Assembly (NCBI GenBank): GCA_963806685.1
Contig: CAWDZB010000007.1
Coordinates: forward strand, 1-64,000
DNA: 64,000 bases
Direction: 5' to 3'
Source: DDH964 sp963806685
Lineage (GTDB): Bacteria; Desulfobacterota; Desulfuromonadia; Desulfuromonadales; DDH964
How positions within the stretch are numbered: the stretch's first letter is position 1; every line of letters begins with the position of its first letter. The position numbers were made by a program, and so were the translations under genes. A model generated the notes under the pieces. It was not told the origin of the DNA. It saw nothing but the letters and a program-made list of their open reading frames with translations, and made no database searches. This document shows positions 49,677-57,520 of the stretch, one piece after another.

Positions 49677-50613
49677 GACCCGTTTACCTTATAGATCCAT
49701 GGTTGATTTCCCCAAAGCCAGATGACAGTAGAGCTCTCAGGTATAGTCGATTAAAGGCAATCCAAAAACTCCTTGGGTCATGTACAAAGAAGTATAATAT
49801 GTTGCCACTTGAATTTGTCGATGATGACACCATGGCAGCCATTATCGAAGTCAACACTCCTACCTTAAATAGGCAAGAATGGGACGAACTTGGAAGGCTG
49901 CTAACGAAAGTTCATCTAAATGATATACCGCAGAACCAGCCTGTAGAAATCGTAGATACACTTGCCCAGACCTTTCCGATAATTGGCTGCGCGTCTTTGC
50001 CAATTATGGCCTTAACAACATGGCACCGGACTGGAGGAATCCGATTGTACTTTTTCCCAAGGCAAGGTCATTAAACTGGCCAAATCAAAACCATACCCGC
50101 GGATTGCTTAGGTATAAAGGAATTGTAAATCCTGATGTATTTGACCGAAGCCTAGTCTGCATTAAAGAATACTCACAACATAGATTTTTCGAAACAGCTC
50201 TTGATCCTTGGCGAATTGGTTGCTCAGAAAATTCAGATACAGCGAAAACTCTTCCCAGACCTTTATCTTTATTGCCATTAAAAATTACTTTTTCTAAAAT
50301 GTTCGATATTTTGCAAAGCCGAATTGAATGGTCTTGCGGAGAAACAAACAAAGGATACTTCATTCCAACCGTGGACTGGGATCCGCGGGTGATTTCAATC
50401 TCAGCCTGGAAAAACAATACAATTTTTAAGAGAAATACCCTTACTGAGTCACGATCAAAACATAATGGACGTAGTGGGCCGGTCGACAGAAGTGAGCGGA
50501 TTTGGCTGTGGCATGAGGAGGAGGGCCATTGGGACGTTCAATTCCCCAAAGGAAGCGATTGGTCTTATTGGTCTATATCAAACAATGGAACAATCCTGAG
50601 AAAACACCGTTAA
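49673..50613 (+). pseudogene. Partner of the AAA ATPase, split by a frameshift
   Basis: Two overlapping frames make one protein of about 312 residues. The first (49673-50074) reads MRPVYLIDPWLISPKPDD...LAQTF and then loses coherence; the second (open from before 50020, stop at 50613) continues with DNWLRVFANYGLNNMAPDWRNPIVLFPKARSL. The shift is at or near the TTTCC at about 49970. The first frame is translationally coupled to the ATPase. No known effector motif (TOPRIM, HNH, PD-D/ExK) is evident to me. The last codons overlap the end of the convergent E1 gene by 4 bases. Confidence 0.6.
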
Positions 50614-52109
50614 ATCCATTTACTAGAATACGCATTTAAATAATCTTCGTCATTACAAAAACATTCTTTTTCTTTCACTCTATTTGTTGCCCAGTATTTT
50701 GGCGGCTCACGCATCACATCATCCCAAATAATAAATGGGGCTATTTGACATATTTCTTCAAGTTCAGTAGAAGACCGCTTAACAAGTTCTGCTGCCATCA
50801 ATATCCCGGCTAGAACTGACTGGTGAGCCAAAGGTACCGTTGCAATCCTCCCAACCCCTTTCAGGCCAACCCCAACCTGACCACAGATGACCCCTGAATA
50901 CACATCTTGCACTCGCCTACCAACCCAGTCAGCAAGCTTCCCCTTTTGCAACCCAAGATACGCTTCAACGGCCTGAATCTCAGCTCTCCCAAGAGGCGTT
51001 TCCTTTACCCAAAGCATAGCTAGCTTATTATGTGAAATTCCTAGAGCTTTTGCAGCCAACTCTGTCTGGCTGAGGCTCGGTCCTTTTGGGTGATATAAAC
51101 AACCGAGACAAGCACTTTTGCCAAGAAAACGATGCCACGAAGTGCCAAGACCACTATCGCTGGTCCAGCCGTTGACTAATAGCCGCGGAAGAAGAGCCTG
51201 TGCCGTTCGCCGACCATCTACATTGTCGACAGAAACACAGATCGATGGAAGTTTTTCAATACCAGGGTAATTACTAGCAAAATCTTCAAGCGAACATGGC
51301 CAGAGCTTAATAGTTAAATTGGTGCTTTGTAGTTCACGTTGTGCCAGTTGTACTTTCCCCATCTCGACGTCTAAATAGGTCGGCAGAATGTAGCGTTGAA
51401 GATTAGAAAGTTCAACGTCCTCAGGATCAATAAGGTGAAGCTCTCCCGACAGGCCTTGATGACGTGCCCAGGCCCAAAGGGCCGGATTTCCAACTGCCCC
51501 GATCCCGGCAACAGCTACCTCACCGATATTAATTGAAGGAAGCTGCTCTGTCCTCCCTGCTTCAGCACTATAGTCCATAATGACAAAGAAATGTCAGAGA
51601 ATGCCATTCGAGCAGATTCCGACTTAACAAAAATGGTTTGAAAAACCCGCCATGCAGCCAGAGCAGCAGCCGCTCCAGCGCTGTATCGATTCAGGGACCC
51701 CCCCGCAGGCAACTTTTCCGCAAAATTTCCCACATAGGCAACCCACCCACACGCTTGGGCAAAAAACCCATTACGTCCAAGTCGAGGTATCCCCACCAAT
51801 ATGAACGGCAACCGTCGCCTGGTTTGGGCAAGAGCAAATTTCAATATCTGGATTAATTGAAAGAGCGCTTGCTGATAGGGCCATTATGGCAGTCTCGTTT
51901 CCAGAAAGGGAAAGTATCGGATAAAGGCGAGCTAGCAAATTTACCAGCAATTCAGCAATCCACTTTTCATTTCCTTCTACTGAACATGCTGGACTAAGGT
52001 GTATCCCAACAATTTGTCCCGACAGAACTTTTTCCAACTCTTCCCGGGTAATTCCAAGGTGCGCGCCAATTGCAGAATAGGCACGAGAAAAAAACGGTGC
52101 TAAAGCCAT
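50610..52109 (-). pseudogene. E1-like ThiF-family activating enzyme, broken by two frameshifts
   Basis: Three consecutive frames form one E1-like protein of about 500 residues. Frame 1 (52109 to 51771) starts MALAPFFSRAYSAIGAHLG. Frame 2 (open 51844 to about 51560) carries NGFFAQACGWVAYVGNFAEKL. Frame 3 (51578 to 50610) holds the ThiF core: AVAGIGAVGNPALWAW (nucleotide loop), HLIDPEDVELSNLQR, SVDNVDGRRTAQ and SACLGCLYHP. Shifts lie near 51780-51800 (beside a run of six T) and 51572. It would adenylate the C-terminus of the Ubl encoded upstream. Its ATG overlaps the E2 stop (TAATG) with GGAGTGA upstream. Decay or sequencing errors cannot be told apart. Confidence 0.75.
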
Positions 52110-52771
52110 TACTTCACTCCGGCTGGCGCCCAATTAACCTTGAGATTGGGGGGTTGAAAGACTAAGTTGGGATTGGCATTAAAAACACAGGTTTTCCAGA
52201 TGGTATCGAGGGTTAAGAACAACCCTACATGTTTTCGGTATTGCATCCAATCATCACCCGTGTGTTGTGGATGCTCATGATATTCACGGATGCCACGCAT
52301 ACATAGAAATGGTTTCTTGGTCAAAGGATGCCCGTCCAGTAAAACATTGAACCCTTTTTTGTTGTCACCTATGTGGTTCCCTCGATGCAGCTTTGCATAT
52401 GGCAACTCTTCCCAAGTAAATGGGTCACAAAAAACCACGGAAGGAGCACGCTGATCAAAATCGTCAAGAGAAATCCGGGCCCCGAACGCTCTGCCCGTTA
52501 ATGCTTGGAGCTCAAATGTCAGCATATATTGCGGTTTAGCACCAGGTGGAATCTTCACCCCGGAAGGCATTGGCGGAAGTTTGGCCCCAGGAGGGGGATC
52601 GGTCGGCAAATGAATCATTAAATTTTTTCGCGGAATAAATATGGCCTCAACAAGCGGGTATTGCACAGATTGAATAACAATCCCGCGTTTTTTAAGCGTT
52701 TCAGCTTGCGCTTTTAGCCGCTCGACTTCTTTCTCAAATTTTAATTTGGATACACGGGCGTCAATTCTCAT
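52109..52771 (-). CDS. E2-like conjugating enzyme of the bacterial Ubl system
   Basis: A 220-residue protein. An N-terminal helical part (RIDARVSKLKFEKEVERLKAQAETLKKRG) is followed by the region with VEAIFIPRKNLMIHLPTDPPPGAK and YMLTFELQALTGRAFGARI, and the E2-like end GFNVLLDGHPLTKKPFLCMRGIREYHEHPQHTGDDWMQYR. The Cys near residue 157 (FLCMRG) is the candidate catalytic residue, with conserved His after it. Family assignment rests on its place between Ubl and E1 genes and on this motif. Start overlaps the Ubl stop (AAATGA), so translation is coupled. Confidence 0.78.
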   Translation of the reverse strand: MRIDARVSKLKFEKEVERLKAQAETLKKRGIVIQSVQYPLVEAIFIPRKNLMIHLPTDPPPGAKLPPMPSGVKIPPGAKPQYMLTFELQALTGRAFGARISLDDFDQRAPSVVFCDPFTWEELPYAKLHRGNHIGDNKKGFNVLLDGHPLTKKPFLCMRGIREYHEHPQHTGDDWMQYRKHVGLFLTLDTIWKTCVFNANPNLVFQPPNLKVNWAPAGVK

Positions 52772-53034
52772 TTAGCGCCGCCAGCTCCAACCTTTAGGTT
52801 CAAAAAGAGACGAGCTCCGTCAACTAGACCCAATTCTTGGACTTTCTTTGTCGGGTCGAGCGCTTCACCTTCCTCGTTATGAACCTCCCATTCATCCATA
52901 TTCCGCCCGGTATTGTTACTATCTTTGAGGGCCTTGTCTCTAGCGACCTTAAGTGGCTCGTGAACATTCGCATCAATTACAACATCGACGCCATTCACGA
53001 TAAAAATTAAAGAAATTTTGTTTTTTTCTGTCAT
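52768..53034 (-). CDS. Ubiquitin-like protein (DUF2604-type) ending in GG-AK
   Basis: An 88-residue beta-grasp protein. The pattern VNGVDVVIDANVHEPLKVARDKALKDSNNTGRNMDEWEVHNEEGEALDPTKKVQELGLVDGARLFLNLKVGAGGAK matches the DUF2604 ubiquitin-like family, whose members end in a diglycine. Here GG (85-86) is followed by Ala-Lys, so a peptidase must expose the glycine before E1 activation. The JAMM gene just upstream is the natural candidate. GGAGGT 7 bases before the ATG. Confidence 0.85.
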   Translation of the reverse strand: MTEKNKISLIFIVNGVDVVIDANVHEPLKVARDKALKDSNNTGRNMDEWEVHNEEGEALDPTKKVQELGLVDGARLFLNLKVGAGGAK

Positions 53035-53075
53035 GACGACCTCCGATTACAGATTTAAGTGGATAGTTTAGTTCC

Positions 53076-53657
53076 TTAGTTAAATACTTTTTTTATCTTT
53101 GAAAATATCGATCCAGATTGCGATCCAGGATCGCCCGTCTTTCCTTCGACGTCAAATATCATATTAACTTCTTTCTTAGGCAACTCTCTCCACCTGCTTT
53201 CGGTAAGCCTAAATGTAGCCCACTTTGTAAGGTCAGCAGGACCTGAACCAAAATTTGGAACTACTATAGAGAATCCTCCCTCTACGGTTACTATGCAATA
53301 TCGATCATCTGCTGCGGAATGATACGCCCATCCAGGGTGGCTGTGTACCTGTGCTAACAATCGCAGCCCCGTAGTTGCTAAATGCTTATTTAAAGCAAAA
53401 AGGGTTTCTGATGTAACAAAATAGCCTACCCCATCTTCACCCTTTATTGAATCTTGTGGGGGTATTAGAATTTTTGTCACCTGACATGAATTGTCATCAT
53501 CAATATAACCAAGCCAAAGTACTAGCCCTTCACAATCATGACGGCCAAAATGCCGCAGAGCCTCGATGGTCTCATCAAGAACATTTTGAGAAAGGCGAAA
53601 TTTTTCAATGACTTCATCAATTTGCCGCTTTGTAAAGTTGTATAAAATTACGAAATC
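53076..53657 (-). CDS. JAMM/JAB metallopeptidase of the Ubl system (5' end uncertain)
   Basis: The JAMM metal motif is clear: AQVHSHPGWAYHSAADD (H-x-H-x7-S-x2-D). The only canonical start in frame is GTG at 53480 (134 aa), but the frame stays open to 53657 and this upstream part reads IDEVIEKFRLSQNVLDETIEALRHFGRHDCEGLVLWLGY, which supplies the JAMM catalytic Glu (CEGLVLWLG). The real protein therefore must start further up. An ATG at about 53676 (MFLEIS) is in another frame and stops at once, so a 5' frameshift or an atypical start is likely. Predicted job: trim the Ubl tail and reverse conjugation. Confidence 0.75.
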   Translation of the reverse strand, partial: DFVILYNFTKRQIDEVIEKFRLSQNVLDETIEALRHFGRHDCEGLVLWLGYIDDDNSCQVTKILIPPQDSIKGEDGVGYFVTSETLFALNKHLATTGLRLLAQVHSHPGWAYHSAADDRYCIVTVEGGFSIVVPNFGSGPADLTKWATFRLTESRWRELPKKEVNMIFDVEGKTGDPGSQSGSIFSKIKKVFN

Positions 53658-53991
53658 TCAAGAAACATAAAAAGAAAACTCCCGTTGTCATCCGTTTTTA
53701 TACACCCTCGATCAGGGGTTCGGCAAGGATTGAATTTTCCGAGGTTTGGTTGCATTGATTTCTCGGAATAAGAGTTTTCCCAACTGGCCCATCCCTCGGG
53801 ACACACCTAAGATATTCAAATTCTTTTGTTGCGGGCAAAAATTAGATCGCCACCTAGATTGGCCCGCTACCCACCCGTGGCAACAGCCAGAGAGGGCTAT
53901 TGAGAGATGGGCATTTCGGTAATTCGAATAGCCACTCTGGTAAGGACCCCTTACCCATCGCAAAAAATCAGTATGGCCTGCCCCCACCGCC
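53658..53991. other. Right boundary of the AT-rich island
   Basis: About 330 bases with the promoter of the Ubl operon somewhere within. A minus-strand frame here (53712-53987) has no credible features and overlaps the end of DUF445. A short GGTAAGG/CCTTACC hairpin is near 53940. No repeat matching the left boundary is convincing. Confidence 0.5.
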
Positions 53992-55591
53992 CTAAAAAAA
54001 CCGCATCGCCACCACGTTGACCAGTCCGATCAACCCGCCAAGCAGCGCGCCGAAGAGATTGATGTACTTGAACTGCTCCTGCATGATCGCAGAGCAGCAG
54101 CCCCTCGACCTTGAGGATGTCGAGGGAGTTGACCTTGTCCTCGACCATCCGCGAAACGTTGAGGGTCTCGACCAGGGGCGGGACCTCCTTCTTGAGGATC
54201 TCGCCGATCTGCCGGCACAGCCCCACCTCCAGCTCCTCGCGCACGTCGGCCGGCACCCGCGCCGAGAGCTTGCCGAGGGGGTGGCGGAAGAGCCATTCCT
54301 CGCTCTTCTCGGCAAGCAGCCTCGCCAGGGCCTCGCGGGCGGCGGGGGCGCGCAGCGCCTCCAGCAGGCGCTCGGCGGCCGCCTCGCGCAGCCGCTCGAC
54401 GCCGTCGTCGGGAAGGGCGCGGCCGAGAAGGCTGGCGAAGGAGCGGTCCTTGACCTGGTCGATGCCCTTCTCCAGCAGCCCCAGCGCGGTCTCGGTGGCC
54501 CGCCGGCTCTGCACCGCCGCCACCGCCCGCTGCCGCAGGTAGCGGCGCACCCCGGCGACCTTCTCGTAGGGGAGCTTTTCCAGGTAGACGGCCAGCGGCC
54601 GGTCGAGGAAGCCGTCGACCCGCTCGCGCAGCAGCGCCGAGACCTGCCCATGGGTGCGCTCCTCGCGCAGCCAGCGGGCGATCTCATCGCCGGCCTTGTC
54701 GAGGAACTCGGGGAGGCGGGCGTAGATCTTGTCGAGGTTGATGAAGCCGGTCAGCAGCCCGGAGAGACCGCCGAGGGAGTCGAGAAAACCCTCGATCGCC
54801 TCCTTGCCCTTGGTCACCAGCCGCTCACGGAAGACCGGGTCGTAGAGCAGGCCGCCGAACTTCTCCAGCAGCGGCGGGATCTCCTTCTCCAACTGGACGA
54901 GGAGCAGTTCGACGAGGTCGGCGGGGAGAAGATCGCGGATCAGCTTCTGCGAGGCGAGCCACTCCTCGCTCTTGGCGTCGACGAAGGCGGCGACGCCACG
55001 GCCGACGTGTTCGGAGCCAAGGAACTCGCCGATCCGGGCGTCGAGGTGGCCGCGCACCCCGGCGTAGCGCTCCGGGGTCAGGAAGCTCTCGAGGTCGCGG
55101 GCGAGCAGCTCGTCCCCCTTGCGACGCAGGTAGGAGCGCAGGGCCTCCTCGAACTCTGCGCTCGCCAGATAGGCGAAGATCGCCTTCACCGCCTTCCAGC
55201 GCAACAGCTCGATCAGCTCCCGGAAGCGGCCGCGGAACTCGGCCGGCACCAGGGTCTCCACGGCGCCGAGGTCGCGGTCGAGGAAGGTGCCGAGCTTGTC
55301 GGCCACCGCCCCCTTGAGCTCGCGGCGGAAGGACTCCTTCTCCAGGGTGCGGCCGACGTCCTCGGCGGTAAGCAGGTGGCTGCCGACCATCTCCCCCATC
55401 TTCTGCGCCAGCTCTTCGCGCTTGGAGGGGATGATCCCCGGGGTCAGCGGCAGCCGCACCCCCATCACCCGCCAGGGGTGCAGGGGCCGAAAGAGCATGC
55501 GGATGGCGATGTAATTGGTGATGTAGCCGATAAAGGCGCCGAGCAGCGGCGGCAGCAGGTAGGGCAGAAGCTGTTGGAATTGGTCGCTCAT
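53992..55591 (-). pseudogene. DUF445 membrane protein with a frameshift near its C-terminus
   Basis: A protein of about 530 residues. Frame 1 from ATG 55591 has the family N-terminus (LPYLLPPLLGAFIGYITNYIAIRMLFRP...PGIIPSKREELAQKMGEMV) and long helical DUF445 repeats. At about 54085-54100 the sequence changes frame: the original frame ends in unrelated residues (53951), while the -1 neighbour continues with AIMQEQFKYINLFGALLGGLIGLVNVVAMRFF, the expected C-terminal helix, to 53992. So a single-base indel is present. DUF445 proteins sit in the inner membrane; function unknown. Confidence 0.8.
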
Positions 55592-55730
55592 GGCCGGTTG
55601 AGTGGGGCTCCTTTGCCGGGATTTGTCGGGGCTCCACTATACCTCCATTCGCCGGGCTGGACAAGCTTCGCAACCCCTGCGATCTGCTATAGTTGAGCCA
55701 GGTTCAGCCCGAAACGACGCGAGGTGCGCC

Positions 55731-56243
55731 ATGAGTGAACAGCAGCCGGCCGAAGAGAGCCGGCTGGTCATCCGCGAGATGACCATCGACGACCTCTCCG
55801 AGGTCTTCCACATCGGCGAGGAGGTCTTTACCGCCGAATTCTCCCAGAGCCTCTACCGGACCTGGGACGAGTACGAAATCACCACCCTTTTCAACACCGA
55901 CAGTGAGCTCTGCCTGGTCGCGGAGCGGGAGGAGCGGATCGTCGGCTTCGCCCTCGGCACCACCGTCGAGAAGCACCACAGCGCCTGGAAATACGGCTAC
56001 CTGGTGTGGCTCGGCGTACGCCGCGAGGGGCAGCAGGGAAAGGTCGGCCAGAACCTGTTCAAGGAGATCAAGCGGCGGATGCGCGAGCAGGGGGTGCGGA
56101 TGATCCTCATCGACACCGACGCCGACAACCAGGCGGCGATCCGCTTCTTCGAGAAGATGGGCTTCGGCAACGTCCAGGAGCATATCTACATGACCCTCAA
56201 CCTGACCCGCAAACGCCGCCGCCACAAGGAGAAGAAGCCTTGA
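55731..56243 (+). CDS. GNAT family N-acetyltransferase
   Basis: A 170-residue acetyltransferase. VIREMTIDDLSEVFHIGEEVF is the N-terminal fold, and the acetyl-CoA loop is GVRREGQQGKVGQNLFKEI (R/Q-x-x-G-x-G/A), followed by IDTDADNQAAIRFFEKMGF. The substrate is unknown; a RimI-like or small-molecule role is possible. ATG at 55731 has GAGGTG upstream. The next gene starts at TTG inside its stop region (TTGA), so the two are translationally coupled. Confidence 0.9.
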   Translation: MSEQQPAEESRLVIREMTIDDLSEVFHIGEEVFTAEFSQSLYRTWDEYEITTLFNTDSELCLVAEREERIVGFALGTTVEKHHSAWKYGYLVWLGVRREGQQGKVGQNLFKEIKRRMREQGVRMILIDTDADNQAAIRFFEKMGFGNVQEHIYMTLNLTRKRRRHKEKKP

Positions 56244-57382
56244 AGAAGCGCCTGGAGCGGGTCTGGAAGGCCATCGACCCGGAGCGGCTGCTCAACACCC
56301 TGGTCGAGGCCGTCGACATCTACTCCCCCTCCGGCAAGGAGGAGGACATCCAGCTTTACTTCGCCGAGCGGCTGCAGGCGGCCGACACCGCCCTGACCCG
56401 CCAGCCGGTGGAGGAGGAGCGCTACAACCTGCTGGCGACGATGGGGGCGGGGCCGCCGCAGCTGGTGCTGGTCGGCCACGTCGATACCGTGCCGGCCTGG
56501 GACTGGGAGGAGTTCGGGGCGCAGCAGGAGGATGAGGAGGGGATCGTTCGCGGCCTGGGCAGCGCCGACATGAAGGGGGGGTGCGCGGCGATGGTCGAGG
56601 CCTGGCTGGCCCTGGCCACCCTGCCGGAAGCCGAGCGGCCGCCGGTCGGACTGCTGCTGGTGGTCGGCGAGGAGGAGAACGGCGACGGCAGCGACCGCTT
56701 CCTCGAGGAGGCGCGCCCGCCCTGGGTGGTGATCGGCGAACCGACCGGGCTGACCGCCTGCTTCGCCCACTACGGCTACCTGGAGGCCGGCTTCGTGACC
56801 CGCGGCCGGCGCAGCCACTCCTCGCTGCCGGAGCTGGGGCACAACGCGGTGGAGTCGATGCTGCGGGTGCTGCTGCACCTGGCCCGCGACCCGCTCTTCG
56901 AGCGTGCCGCCTCGGGGGTGGTCTACTCGATCCGCGAACTCAGCTCGTCCCGTGCCGGCTTCGTCGTCCCCGACCGCTGCGAAGCCTGGATCGACCTCCA
57001 CCTGCCGCCGGCCCTCGCCCCCGGGGAGGTCGAGGCGACCATCCGCCGCCGCGCCGAAGAGGCCCAGGGGCTGGTGGCGGATCTCGACCTGGAGCTGGCC
57101 TTCGACTTCGCCGCGCCGGGCTACGATCTCGGCGCCGACCCGGCACTGTGGGAGCCACTGACGGAGATCTACCCGCGCCTCGGCCTGCTGCTGCGCCGCG
57201 ACCCGTTCCGCTCCCACTCGGACGGCAACCTGTTCTTCGCCTCCGGGGTCAAGCCGCTGATCCTCGGCCCCGGCGCCCTGGAGACCGCCCACACCCCCGA
57301 CGAGCAGACCGCCTTCGCCGAGGTCGTCGCCGCAGCGAAGATCTATGCCGGGCTGGCGCTCGGCATCGGGCCGGAGGCCTGA
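56240..57382 (+). CDS. M20 family metallopeptidase (ArgE/DapE-like)
   Basis: A 380-residue M20 enzyme with the zinc ligands: GHVDTVPAWDWEEF (His near 79, Asp 81), GSADMKGGCAAMVEA (Asp), VVGEEENGDGSDRF (catalytic Glu plus ligand Glu), IGEPTGL and TAHTPDEQTAF (final His). ArgE/DapE-like deacylase, exact substrate unknown. I chose TTG at 56240 with AAGGAG 8 bases upstream and a 4-base overlap with the GNAT gene, giving MKKRLERVWKAIDPERL. The stop codon is the first part of a heptamer repeat. Confidence 0.88.
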   Translation: MKKRLERVWKAIDPERLLNTLVEAVDIYSPSGKEEDIQLYFAERLQAADTALTRQPVEEERYNLLATMGAGPPQLVLVGHVDTVPAWDWEEFGAQQEDEEGIVRGLGSADMKGGCAAMVEAWLALATLPEAERPPVGLLLVVGEEENGDGSDRFLEEARPPWVVIGEPTGLTACFAHYGYLEAGFVTRGRRSHSSLPELGHNAVESMLRVLLHLARDPLFERAASGVVYSIRELSSSRAGFVVPDRCEAWIDLHLPPALAPGEVEATIRRRAEEAQGLVADLDLELAFDFAAPGYDLGADPALWEPLTEIYPRLGLLLRRDPFRSHSDGNLFFASGVKPLILGPGALETAHTPDEQTAFAEVVAAAKIYAGLALGIGPEA

Positions 57383-57437
57383 GGTTCAAGGTTCAAGGTT
57401 CAAGGTTCAAGGTTCAAGGTTCAAGGTTCAAGGTTCA
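57382..57437 (+). repeat. Eight tandem copies of AGGTTCA
   Basis: Exactly eight perfect 7-base units run over 56 bases from the last base of the M20 stop codon. It is the kind of simple repeat that varies by slipped-strand replication; it lies in the 3' region, so it should not alter the protein. Confidence 0.9.
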
Positions 57438-57458
57438 AGAACAGGCTAAAACGAAAGA

Positions 57459-57486
57459 CCCCTTGTCAACAACCGCAGACAAGGGG
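57459..57486 (-). terminator. Hairpin terminator for the sugar nucleotidyltransferase gene
   Basis: A 9-bp stem (CCCCTTGTC and complement) with a 10-base loop. On the minus strand it is followed by TCTTTCGTTTT. Confidence 0.65.
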
Positions 57487-57520
57487 CCCTTACCTTTTAC
57501 CTTGCACCTTGTACCCGCCC

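Noticed and set aside
48297..50613. AAA pair as a PARIS or Gabija system
   Set aside because: The partner has no visible TOPRIM (PARIS AriB) or UvrD-like helicase (Gabija GajB) motifs, so no named system can be assigned.
49673..53657. Programmed ribosomal frameshifting as the explanation of the island frameshifts
   Set aside because: No X-XXY-YYZ heptamer with a downstream pseudoknot was seen at the crossings, and the shifts occur in unrelated genes, including DUF445 and the DUF2339-like gene.
48046..53955. Terminal repeats of the island (GATGGGTTAAAGGGG at left, GATGGGTAAGGGG inverted at right)
   Set aside because: The similarity is short, gapped and G-rich; it could easily occur by chance and no transposase is present.
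53712..53987. A 91-codon minus-strand frame at the right edge of the AT-rich island
   Set aside because: Composition and sequence are random-looking, and it overlaps the corrected DUF445 end.
57382..57437. AGGTTCA repeats as a CRISPR array or att site
   Set aside because: Units are contiguous heptamers with no spacers and no cas or integrase gene nearby.
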